This document shows, one piece after another, positions 13,521 to 24,444 of a stretch of 64,000 nucleotides of DNA. Below the pieces are notes generated by a model. The model ran no database searches. It saw only the letters and a list, made by a program, of their open reading frames with translations, and had not been told where the DNA came from. Each line of letters begins with the position of its first letter. The stretch's first letter is position 1. Source of the DNA: Trichoplax adhaerens (taxonomy: Eukaryota > Placozoa > Uniplacotomia > Trichoplacea > Trichoplacidae). The position numbers and the translations under genes are program-made. Where the stretch lies: assembly GCF_000150275.1 (NCBI RefSeq), contig NW_002060953.1, forward strand, positions 779,693 to 843,692, in the 5' to 3' direction.

Positions 13521-16500
13521 TTAATCTATCTGCATAGCCGATGGCTTGTGATTTTTCATGTATCGCCTATAAAGAGGGTATTAAGCGGTAAGTAAATTAG
13601 AATAGAATTAGAAAACGCAGTATGCAGTAATTGTCATATTTGAGTAGCCAAGGATACTCACCTGTACATTTTGTATTTGTTACTGCTTGCGTTCTTGACC
13701 CTCATGTCTTCTTCCATTTCAGCCGTGAATGTCTGGATAGAGTAATAAAACTGCATCCTGAAGCTGCTTAAATATCAATATTGTAGTCCTAAATATTCAA
13801 ACCTTAAAATTTTCATCAATCCATAATTCTCTACTCTCAAAATTTGACTGCTTTTCTGCCGGTAAAGACTTAATCCATAGGATAACTTGGTTAATGATCA
13901 ACTTTATTACTGATAGAATTAGTAAGAATACGCTGTCTACTTACTTCCCATTTCGTTGCAGAAAGACCTAACTTTTTTCTAGTGAGGTAAATTCGTTCTT
14001 CTGGTCCGTAGGGTTCTTTATTGACGTTAAATTTCCAAAGCCAACGCAAGTACCAGAAGATGTATTGAACTATGTAGAGAGGACTATGAAAGCAATCAAT
14101 TTAGCACCAAAACAGATCAAATTGAATTTGTTACATGTATTAGGGTCATAATGGAAAGTAACATATGTATTTACCTAAAACAAAGCTGAAAAAATAAAAC
14201 ATCGAATACTGAAGGTTTTTTGTAGCCACCTCTATAGATAACGATTACCAATAAAAATTTAGTTTTTACATCATCTCTATCAATACAAACAGTCTCTAGA
14301 TATGCTCTCAAACAATACTATACGCCTGGCGACCTTATGTCTAAAGATTCTTCAAGGACTTGTCGTAAAATTTGCTCTTCTTCTGCTCTGATCTCTTCCT
14401 GACATGTGATTATTATCATTTAGAACTTTTATTATATAACTACGTTAGAGCAAAGTATTTATTAATAACACTTAATAAATCTATTTCTACGATCGCATAC
14501 ACTTTTTGTACACTACAGACGGCAAGTATACATGCAGAGATTAGGCAAAAATTACCTTCGACCTTTTGCCCTTTTTCTTTGAAGTATTCCATAGGCCCTT
14601 ACTTTTAGCTACTTCTATAGCCTAATACATCAGGGAAATATTTTTTTGCTGTTAAGACGTCGATGACAGAGAACTAAAGCTCTCTAGACAATATTACGCG
14701 ATCAATGTTCTTTACCTGATTTCTATATCTTTGATCTCTTAGCGCGTACTTGATGGCGTCATTATATCTATTTAGTCCTGCAAGATACTAAAGTATGCAT
14801 GTATCATTAGTATTGATTTGTCAGTAAACCCAAAAATTGTCCTTTATTGAAGAAGTGCCCATAGTTAGTTACCTGTATCAGTGAAACTACCGTAACTGTG
14901 ACCATAACCACAACTCTGATATCAACCTTGGGAGATACACGCTTCTTGTAGTATCGGTAGTAGTGACGATATACCAGGTCTTACAGTAAAATGATATGTA
15001 TTATTACTAGGCAAATTTAATATTGATGTAATAAAATATCATTCTTGCACGTATTTTTGGCAGCTTACTTATAGGTCATGACAATGGCTCTACTATGGTT
15101 ATCAACTATCTTTAATTATCTATCATTGCACAAACCTGGATTGTCAAGCATGTAATCATAGTTATTCCTTTCTTCGTCATCTTTTAATATCTGCAGAATA
15201 ATTTGCAATGAAATATCAGTCTCTCGCTATTTGAATTTTATTACCGAAGAAAGGATAGCCTAGGTTCGTGTAAACAATAAGTTATACCTCATAAGCTTTA
15301 GCGATGAGTCGAAACTTTTGTTCAGCGTCTTTACCCTTGAAATGGAAAATGGAAAATGAGCAGATAACCATGGTCCATGGATAGATTGTACAAAGAGTAG
15401 TCCATAGTAATCTAATTTATCTAACATTATATAAGTACTACTGGTAGTACTATTATGATTCTAATATTTTATTTGACATTATGCCTAGCCAGATTCAGTT
15501 TCTATCCATTTTAGTGGCATTTAGCATACTTTATTGACAGTTGTACACTATCAGTACGATTACCCATACGTTGGTATTGATTGCAGCAAAGCTTAATTTC
15601 ATACCAGCACAGCGTTAATTAGTACTGCACCTTATAAATATCAGGATGGTATTTCCGTGCCATACGTCGATACGCTCTTGCAATAGTTGCCTATCATAGA
15701 GGAACGAATTGCTATCAGATTGTGAACTGTAACGATCAAGCCTTAAACCAAGCAAACGGCCTACCTTGACATCACCCCGTTTGACTCCAAGAACTATATA
15801 TTAACAAATTAATTCAATCGATTAGGATATTCAATGTTTTAGTAAATGTATAACTAGGATAGTATCCACGATCTGCTTGACGTAAACCGTTCGTGGCTGG
15901 TTTTGACATGTCGAGCAATGCAAGTAGGGACTTGGTTTGCTTGCTTAAATTAATTAATCCATGCGTGGAAATGGTGTCTATTTATGGCAGAGATACGCGT
16001 GGTAGAGTATTCTACAAATACGGCGATATAACCTGTTCTAAACCTTCCCACAAGCATTTTAACATGTATAGTATAGTACCAAGCAATGCATGTAGGAAGT
16101 TACTTCGTATTAATTGCATGCAGTATGTATGGAAATAGCGCATTCTTTGTTTCGATGGTATTCTTGAATATGATTTATATATGACTTATGCTATTCTTTA
16201 CCATACTTTTGTATAACTAACATCAAATATCTGGCAATTATGGTTCAAGTGCTGTACACAGTAAGAACGGAGTTACAGCTCTCAACCGCAATCCAATATT
16301 CTATCATCTTTTCCATCCAATCTTGCAATACTTTTATCGAACTACAGTGTCTATCTATCATACTACTATCAATAGAAGGAAAGATAACTAACATCCAATA
16401 TCTGGCAATTACGGTTCAAGCGCTGTACACAGTATGACTAGAGTTGCAGCTCTCAACCGCAATCCAATATTCTATCATCCTTTCCATCCGATCTGGGAAT

Positions 16501-17157
16501 ACTTTCATCGAACTACAGTATCTATCGATCATGCTACTATCAATAGGAAGAAAGATAACTAACATCCAATATCTGGCCATTATGGTTTAAGTGTTGTACA
16601 CAGTATGAACGGAGTTACAGCTCTCAACCGCAATCCAATATTCATTCTATTATCCTTTCCATCCGATCATGCAATATTTTCATCGAACTACAATTTCTAT
16701 GTATCTATCGATCATGCTCCTATCAATAGGAGGAATGATAACTAACGTCCAATATCTGGCAATTGTGGTTCAAGTGCTGTACACAGTATGACAAAGACTG
16801 GAGTTCTAGGTCTCAACTGCAATCCCATACTCCATCATCCTTTCCATTCGATCTTGCAATACCTTTATTGAAGTACAGTATCTATCGATCATGCTATTAT
16901 CACTAGGAGGAAAGATTGCAGATCAAGTAGTTTCAGCAGACAGATACATAGAAGTATGATCGCAAGATACCGTTTGGATTAGGCTGGATATTCAAGAAGA
17001 AGAATTTCTCAAGAATCAACTTACCGTCGTAGCAATTTTGCGAGCCGCAATATAAATCTTCTACTAAAGCGTCAACGGTCATGGGTAAGAAGGCAAGTGT
17101 TCCAACCACGATTATGCCTATCAGCCACTGTTTTGTCCATCCATTAGACGCCATCAT
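13521..17157 (-). CDS. DNAJC25: DnaJ homolog subfamily C member 25 (ER membrane J protein)
   Basis: A membrane J-domain cochaperone. Fourteen exons: 17025-17157, 15765-15793, 15631-15690, 15288-15335, 15136-15190, 14830-14979, 14716-14777, 14556-14621, 14334-14398, 14175-14231, 13945-14083, 13803-13868, 13662-13732, 13521-13566. All junctions are in phase, giving 348 residues (vertebrate DNAJC25 is about 360). An N-terminal hydrophobic signal (about 11-30) precedes the family hallmark LVEDLYCGSQNCYD. The J domain (about 43-98) has the catalytic loop H69-P70-D71 followed by DYMLDNP. A second hydrophobic segment follows the conserved HYYRYYKKRVSPKVDIR (about 125-145), and a third spans GGYKKPSVFDVLFF to YIVQYIFWYL. 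The tail resembles the family but ends KPSAMQID. Intron 6 is only 52 bases; the boundary of exon 6 is the least certain, because a good CAG|GTAACT donor inside it breaks the frame. It is divergent to MED16. Confidence 0.95.
16215..16915. repeat. Tandem repeat, unit about 170-180 bases, four copies, inside DNAJC25 intron 1
   Basis: Copies begin near 16217, 16387, 16558 and 16741. Conserved blocks are CTAACATCCAATATCTGGCA, TTCAAGTGCTGTACACAGTA, GAGTTACAGCTCTCAACCGC and AATCCAATATTCTATCATCC, followed by ATCGATCATGCTACTATCAA. The copies are more alike than those of the array at 3.1 kb, so this array is younger or better homogenised. It lies in the 1.2 kb first intron of DNAJC25. Confidence 0.85.
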
Positions 17158-17689
17158 CTTTATTCATGTACAGTATATTAATGGACTACAAATATGTAGG
17201 AAAGATATTCAGTTAGAAGACAGCAATTTTCCGATCGGCAGACCTCAGCAGCTTTGGCAGGTCTTGCACCTTGGTGCAGTGTGTCACTTCACTCACTTGC
17301 AACCAATCCAATTTGACTTCAATTGAAAGTTGACATCCAGAACCCAGTGGTCCAGTAAGTGAAGTAACAGTCCATAGTCCATGCACTTGATGACGGTGTC
17401 ATATCACCCATGACCACGTACTCGTCAGAGTGACATTATTTCTGCTCGCGGCTGATACCGTGTGGTATTCCACTGCTTATAAGTGTCGGATGGACTAGAA
17501 GAGACTGGCACGTCAGAGTGACATCATTTCTGCTAGCACTTTATGATCTATCGTATTGCATTGAAGAATACTGTTTGCCATGATGGATGGTCATAGGACA
17601 TAACCATAGTTTTAGACAGTGACGCCTTATTACAGTACAGTACTGGACGTCTCAGATCTCGACAGTATTCTTCTACTGTACTGTACGTT

Positions 17690-17900
17690 GCAAAAATCAT
17701 GTCACTACTTACAGTATAGTACGATATTATTTCCATACCTAAGATCAATTTTTGTTACTAGTACAGTAGTACTATCAAAAAACGAAGACTCTTTCGTACT
17801 GTACACTACAGTGTACAGTACTGTACAGTACTGTAATTCGAACTGCTTCATACTGTACTGTACAGTACAGTACATAGTAGAAGAATACTGTACGTTTTAC
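17690..17900. repeat. Cluster of GTAC-rich palindromes
   Basis: The stretch is packed with TACAGTACTGTAC-type sequence. The clearest element is the perfect 22-base palindrome at 17851-17872, built from TACTGTACTG followed by its inverse. Similar words occur at 17630-17690 and in each unit of the downstream array, and elsewhere in the window (35801-35820). Confidence 0.8.
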
Positions 17901-18204
17901 CTGGACTGGAATTCCTTGGACGGACAGACATTGGCCAACTTTGGCCGACAAATGGTGTCCAACACTTCATGATGACAGTACTTGAACTAAAGTATGCAGA
18001 TGGCCGATTCGTAATTGACTGATTTTTTCTAAATGAAGTGATATGACATTGTTATTCTATCGCCTGTTACTAAGTTCTGCTTGGAAGCAGTAGCTTCAGA
18101 TCATCAATATGACTCAAATGGATACGAATGATCTAGAAAACAGACACGGAAGATCCATACTGAAGAATGAATTCTTTTTCCATGTTTTCGGCCGCATTGA
18201 CTAT

Positions 18205-18700
18205 CAAGAGTCCATCCATCCGAGTCCAACTCTACACTATTGCCAGTGGGATACCGTAGTTCCAGTAGTCCATCCGTCCATGGTACCGGACATAAGCTTT
18301 CTGTCGGCGTGGAACACCGACTACTGGACGTACAGTACAGTACTGTATAGTAAGCCAAATACAGTACAAGAGTCCATCCATCCGAGTCCAACTCGATACT
18401 ATTGCCAGTGGCCTACCGTAGTTCCAGTAGTCCGTCCGTCCATGGTACCGGACATAAGCTTTGTGTCGGTGTGGAACAACGACTACTGGACGTACAGTAC
18501 AGTACTGTACATTGTACAACACAGTATAGTAAGTCAGATAGAGTACATGAGTCCATCCATCCGAGCCCAACTCGATACTATTGCCAGTGGCCTACCGTAT
18601 TTCCAGCCGTCCACCCGTCCATTTCACCGGACATAAGCTTTCTGTCGGTGTGGAACACCGACTGCCGGACGTACAGTACAGTATAGTAAGTCAGATACAT
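18205..18700. repeat. Three-unit tandem array with internal inverted repeats
   Basis: Three units of roughly 160-180 bases start near 18209, 18371 and 18548 with AGTCCATCCATCCGAG. Each continues ACTATTGCCAGTGG, a CCAGTAGTC-like arm, CCATGGTACCGGACATAAGC, a GTGGAACACCGAC block, then GACTACTGGACGTACAGTAC. CCAGTAGTC and GACTACTGG are reverse complements about 60 bases apart, so the first two units could fold into a long-looped hairpin; the third unit has diverged in both arms. Copies are very similar, which suggests recent expansion or conversion. Confidence 0.85.
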
Positions 18701-18814
18701 TACAGTACTTCTGTAAAGTACAGGACACTAGACGTATTACAAGACCAACTCTCTCTGAGGAGGACACACAAAGAATTCCAGTGCAAGCGGCAAAAGCGTT
18801 TCTCCGATATAGCA

Positions 18815-21800
18815 ATGGAAGTCAACGTATCATGTTATTGTATATGGCCAGAGGAAAAGGAAAATGGACTTACTAATGGTATCCATACCAGAAGTAACTG
18901 CCTAGCTCGTCATACAGTGTCTAGTGGCTGGTCCAATCGTAATTTATTAGCCTTTTCTGCTTCCAGCAAGTCCAAGTTGGAAGATTCAATCAATTCCGAG
19001 TGAGTCAATCGTCTTCATTCCTTCCTTTTCAGCCAAGTTATTCATAGGCTTTCTATGAAAGTAGAAGGAATGGAGACCATCGAATCTTTTCATATTTGCT
19101 GATGTGCTATTTTAATGCTGCTAGCTAAGTGGTGTTGTATTGAAAGTACATTAGATTCAAATCAGCTTTGCAAGTATACAATAACAACGGTGCTATGGAA
19201 GACAGTACAGTCATTGCAAATCATCTTCTTGGCATGCTGTCTCCATGGTTATCTAGTGCCTTGCAATGTGGAATCATGATGTGCATGATAGCACAGCATG
19301 ACTAGCGATAAAATCAGTGTATTTTCATGGTGATATCGATCTCTTTAGTCTGGTATAGCATACCTCATGTTGGTTGGGATAGAGCTAAAGCTATAGCTTT
19401 ATACGCCTAATTGAGGTATATTGTAAAACCGACTCTAGAAGGTAAAACAACAACGTCATGCTGCCTATAGTGCACCTGATGAACACGTAACAGGATAATA
19501 TCTACTTTTTCCAGTCTGACTACAGTTTAACTAAACGCCTGTCGTCATTTGGAAATTTGTTCCTGATATACTGTACTGTATATACAGTAGTGCAAAAATC
19601 GGTCTATTCTTCCACTTATTGGCTGGATTATGGTCGTAGATAAACTTACCGTAGGATTAGAACTTAAATTTTGATCTGTTATTCTACCAGATATTTTAGT
19701 TGGTCATAGGAATGCTAAGGTTTAGGTACAACTACATCATCCGGTGCAATCGATAATATCATACAGGATGGAATTAGTCATTATCAAAGCCATTAGTATT
19801 GGAAACTTTGCAATTGCATATTAACATTGAAGATGCTATAGTCGTCTCAATTCGACAATTTTATCAACTCCCTAATTTTAGTCTTCCCGCATCCTTTTCA
19901 ATTCATTTGGTTAACCTGGAGGAACCTTGGCGAAATCATAGGTATAGATGCGGTACTTAGTGATGACTAGTTGCTGATTGATATTATTTACTTATTAAAC
20001 TAGAGGCAGTATCACATCGAATATACTCTACTATATGCGTTAAACTTGAATTAAATTGAATGCCATAAGTTAAATTTGTAGTCATTGACCTTTTTCAATC
20101 ATTTCTTCATTTCCCAATATACTACATGGGTCATTGCTTTCACTTGGCTTGATCTATGCGAATGAATAGCAACGTCTATTTTTTTCTATCTTTGATAGCT
20201 TTGTTTCTGAACATGTATCGGAGATAATTCAACTTGCCTGGGATTCTCATGGTACTCGATTATTATCTGCTGATAGCAATGGAATAATTAAAACTTGGCA
20301 AATGCAAGTAAGGAAACGGATGAATAGTTTTTACAAGTATTAGTATTATTGGAAACCTTGTGATCCTGTGATAAAAGTGCTTGTAGAAGTGAACTATTAA
20401 TTATGAAGAAACGTCTTCCTTTACTGACAGATATTGATTAATATCATATATGTTATACCAAATGGCTTAGGATAACTTTATAAATCAGTGGAAATGTACT
20501 TCCTCTAATGATCTTGGAGAAGGTGAACATGTACGAGCTGTTCGCTGGTTAGATACCTCAGCTAAGGTAATACTAATAATTTTATCAGCAATATCATTAA
20601 ACACATCCAGGTAGCGGCTACGGTCTATGATTTTTGCCTTATGCCGGTGTTATACAGTACGCCCCCACCCGTATGATGTTAAATCTAATCGCTTATTATC
20701 GTTCATTGATGATGTAGGAGCATTACATTGATAGCAAGTGTAAAGATAAAGAATCCTTTTTTGAGAAATTTCCGTATGCAGTTAAGAAGACTCCATTCGT
20801 CCGATATGGAGGTCGTCCAACGCAAGCCTGGATTGCAATTACTGCAACTGGAATGGTAAAAAATGTTTTTTTTCTTAAATATAATTTTCTTGAATCCTTC
20901 TTTTTCTATTCAATTGTTTTACAGTAGTAATCGATACTGTCGTTGCTATAAGTTTTGCATGGCTGGCCGTATTTGCATCGATTCATCCTAAAAATGATTT
21001 AATTGTGACCTAACAAATTTACTAGATTTACGTCACAGTGCTTGATCCAGTTACTAGAGGTAAACTCCGACTAGATTTACCTAGTGGCTATCGTCTTTGT
21101 ATTAGCAGTGCTGATGTAACGTATAATTATCAGGGTAAGTTTAATTCTAGAATGTTATATTGTAGAGACACTATTTACTACTAAAACGGTGATACTATAA
21201 ACGCAACGATTTATTTGTCCAATTTACCAAATGTTGCTATCGTGAATTTATCATACTACAGATTCTACATTCCTTGCTGCAACCAGCAGTGGTCGTAAGG
21301 GCGATCCAGTGCAAATATTTTGTATAAAAGCTCAGTTAGACTCAGACAATCCGGATAATATCCTTTTATTTCGATGCTATTACTTTTAATTAATCCATTT
21401 TAAATACGAAGCCGTATCATATATTGCAGAACTATGTTGGTGATAATGCGTTACTTAAATATATATTTCCTTAATCACTACTTACGGCCTATTCAGTTGA
21501 GTGCAGAATTAAAAGCTTGTATCAATACTGATTCTGATGAAGAAAGAAATGCAATCCCAAAAGGTTGACGGTTTATAAGAAATTTTTTCATTGCTCTTAC
21601 TTTCTTACGTATGCAGTGATTATATAACGAACTATTCAATGGTTGCATTTATAATTTTTAAATTTGGTACTACAGATTCTTTCGTAGACCAAGTCAGATT
21701 TCTACCGCAAGATGCAAAATCAGCGCCTGCTCTACTGGTTTTATCATCAGGCTATTCGCAAAGTACCATACAGTTATTTACCTTAACTACGGAACCAGTA

Positions 21801-24444
21801 TTAATCCACAGCGCATTTAATAACCCTAACCTTGCTGAACGTGATATTCCAGTCGAGGAGGTAAAAATACTTTCATTTGTTATGTACTAAATTTAAATTT
21901 CCAAGAGTGGTAGGTGATACGGTAAAACATTTTTATCTCAACAAGATCTGGTCCTGCGCTGCTATATATCCTTGCGGTGAAAAAGTTAGCTGCTTTTCAT
22001 TTTCTACATTTCCAATTGCTCCCTCATCCGGTGACGCAGATTATAGTAAGAACGCTAACTCGCATATAATGTTGGCTTGTCAGAAAGGAAACTTGATTTT
22101 ACTGAATCGGTGCGTTAGAAAATTTCTAGTATTTATTTCGTCTTTTCATGTGCTCTGATTGTATGTGTCATTGTTTCCTGTATAAATTCAATAGAAGCTC
22201 TTTAAGTATTGCAGCGTGTTGTAATACCCCATTTGGAGCTGTTGATGATCCTTTGGATTGGGCATTCGGTAGTTTATTAGAATTCCTTAATTATAATCAT
22301 TTTCACAAAGAGCTTGTAGTTGCTAAACGAGAAGGCTATTTTAATGTATCGTTTGTGTCATGTGTTCTATTGTAGGATCTGACCGAACTGTAAAAAGTAT
22401 CAGTTTCTCTCCCTGTGGTTTGTGTACTGCTGTAATAAATGGTAGAGGAGACGTTGCAATTTGCAGAATTCGCTTGTCGTCTTCGTTTGACAATTCAGGT
22501 AAGATACGTTAGCGTAACTGCATTTACTTAATCCTTAAAGGTATTAATAACTTTAAAATTTGTATACTTATAGGTAGTGAATGCTTTAGCTGCTATGTCA
22601 CATTGTTAGAATACTGTCTTACTACTGGTATAGAGTATTGGGATATCTTACATTCTATTTCTGCAACCTTTGGTCCTAGCATTGGTAAGTATTATCCTAG
22701 CGTTTGTTAAGGATTCGTGTTATCTCTTCATTAATATTGGTTCCCTTCATAGATGTAGTATCCAAAATGATAGCTTATATCAAGAATGATCTTTCTAAGC
22801 AAGCTCAGCCACTTCGAGAATCACTTCAGTTGCGTTTTGCAGTAATGTGTGCAGCACTATACCGGTAAGTTTAGAACCGACGCCTGGTACTGATTATTTG
22901 TAGTTAATTAAGCCTGTACATATTTTTGATTACTATCTGTATACATCTAGCTATGGATCGGATGAACATGGCCGTTTCGTCGATCAACGATGTCGTATAA
23001 TTTTATACTGTATATGCAAATTTTTACACTTCGAAATACTGCATAAGTACCAGTCTAAGAATACTGAAAGTAACCCTATCTTAAAACTAGAAGGTGTGTT
23101 CAGAAAATTTTACAAGAAATGATGATATATTTATACTTGAATATGACTTACTAATACATTGAAATAACATTACTATGTTTAGACGCTTGCAACAGTGACA
23201 CTGATGGAAATTTAGCAGCTACAGTGTCACGATTAGAAGCTACCGAATATGTACTTAATCCTGGTATGGCTTACATATTGCACAGTTGCTGGAATAGATA
23301 AGATTAATAAAATTTCTCTTCGCTTCCACAGGCGTTATCCATCACGTCCGAGCAATGATTGATTGGATTGGAAACTACGCTTTATTATTAGCTGCTACCG
23401 TATCCGCACGGGAAATTATACAGGAGGTTAGCAAAAATGCTCTCAACATATATCATAATTTTCTACGCCATTGCTCAGTATAAAATCGTTCGATGTCACC
23501 GTAGGCTTATGGAGTAACAGACATGGAAGTCGTGCGCAACTTGCGCATGTTGCTATTACTAGTAAGTACCTGGGGACAGGGGAATGCGGCCTTTTATCCA
23601 CGATTTTATCCTCAATCAGGTATAGAATAATTTTTAAATAAATGTTATATCTATTAGTCATTTATTCTTGAAGTGATAACTCTTAATAACTATTTGTATA
23701 ATAGATCCGGTGCCAAGTTTATCTACAATTTATCGAATATTAACCAAAGTCTGGATGTGTTACAAGAATGATAACAAGTTGGATAGTATCATCCAATATT
23801 TATCAGGTAAAGACTATCGTGTGAGTAATTTCATTTTTCTTATATAAATTGCGCATGTAACTAACTTTATATAACTATAATATCAACGTTATTGACAACG
23901 TAGATAAGGATCAACTGCCATCATTGCAGTCACTTATGGACACTAGAGGAGCTTTCTTATGTATTTGTAAGTGATTAATGACATCGATTATATGGTCATA
24001 CTTCGCGTAAGTTAGTTGACCTACTGTAAATAATTTTGCAGCTGATAGGTTACTTTTGGGTCCAAATATCGCTTTCTTCCGTTTTGGAGAAAATCCATCC
24101 ACTGAACCTAACATGCGCTATGATGTTATCAGATTGATGGCAATCAATCCATTTTATAACGAGAACTTAAGGCAGTGTGTCAGGTATGCAAAAATAATCT
24201 ATATACTTCTGACGTTATTGCAATATCCATCTCCTTACTTTATTTATGTTTTTCTTTATTAAATTTGAATTAAAGATACGGTAAATAACGTAATTCAATT
24301 TATATGGATATGAATGTTGGATTATAATTTAGGTGCGGTGGCTTAAGCATGATAACTATGAATTCTTCCATTGACGATAACTACAATTGGAATAGTAGAT
24401 GGATTGCGAAGTGTATTTGTGGTGGATCATGGTTTAAGTTATAG
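18815..24444 (+). CDS. MED16: Mediator complex subunit 16
   Basis: Tail-module subunit of Mediator, linking activators to RNA polymerase II. Twenty-two exons: 18815-18999, 19882-19941, 20199-20307, 20471-20566, 20718-20855, 21026-21134, 21262-21357, 21486-21563, 21676-21860, 21946-22109, 22195-22268, 22376-22498, 22574-22684, 22753-22864, 22951-23093, 23183-23263, 23332-23426, 23505-23619, 23705-23806, 23904-23966, 24042-24183, 24333-24444. All junctions are in phase, giving 830 residues (human about 877). Family landmarks in order are SGWSNRNLLAFS, AWDSHGTRLLSADSNGIIK, YGGRPTQAWIAIT, LLEYCLTTGIEYWDILHS, an alpha-helical middle including MIDWIGNYALLLAATV and YRILTKVWMCY, and the C-terminal RWIAKCICGGSWFKL. 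The N-terminal half is a WD40-type propeller. The start is the ATG whose exon carries the conserved N-terminal motif. The intron after exon 7 has AT-AC ends; the others are GT-AG. Confidence 0.95.
21358..21485 (+). other. U12-type AT-AC intron of MED16
   Basis: This 128-base intron starts with ATATCCTTTT, matching the minor-spliceosome donor consensus. It has a TTCCTTAAT branch-site match at 21467-21475 and ends with AC at 21485, about 11-12 bases beyond the branch adenosine. No GT donor near the exon end keeps the reading frame, and the frame hits a stop about 30 bases on. With AT-AC ends the flanking exons join in phase 1 (A plus GG gives Arg). Confidence 0.88.

Larger units (their letters stand above)
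17158..18814. promoter_or_regulatory. Divergent spacer between DNAJC25 and MED16, probable shared promoter region
   Basis: The start codons of DNAJC25 (minus) and MED16 (plus) lie 1.66 kb apart, facing away from each other. The spacer must contain both promoters, though I could not place either core element. It is dominated by repeats: a short direct repeat CGTCAGAGTGACAT(T/C)ATTTCTGCT near 17427 and 17511, palindromic TACAGTACTGTA runs at about 17630-17900, and a three-unit tandem array at 18205-18700. Open frames across the array are by-products of the repeats. Confidence 0.5.

Noticed and set aside
15893-16138. 81-residue plus-strand open frame
   Set aside because: It lies in DNAJC25 intron 1 and is made of an imperfect internal duplication.
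18109-18636. Overlapping open frames of 94-175 residues on both strands across the repeat array upstream of MED16
   Set aside because: They arise from the three tandem units read in several frames, have no domain, and repeat the same peptide.
23472-23661. Alternative frame of the MED16 exon near 23.5 kb (LWSNRHGSRAQLAHV...)
   Set aside because: It breaks the phase on both sides. The frame beginning AYGVTDMEVVRNLR joins both neighbours and resembles the family.
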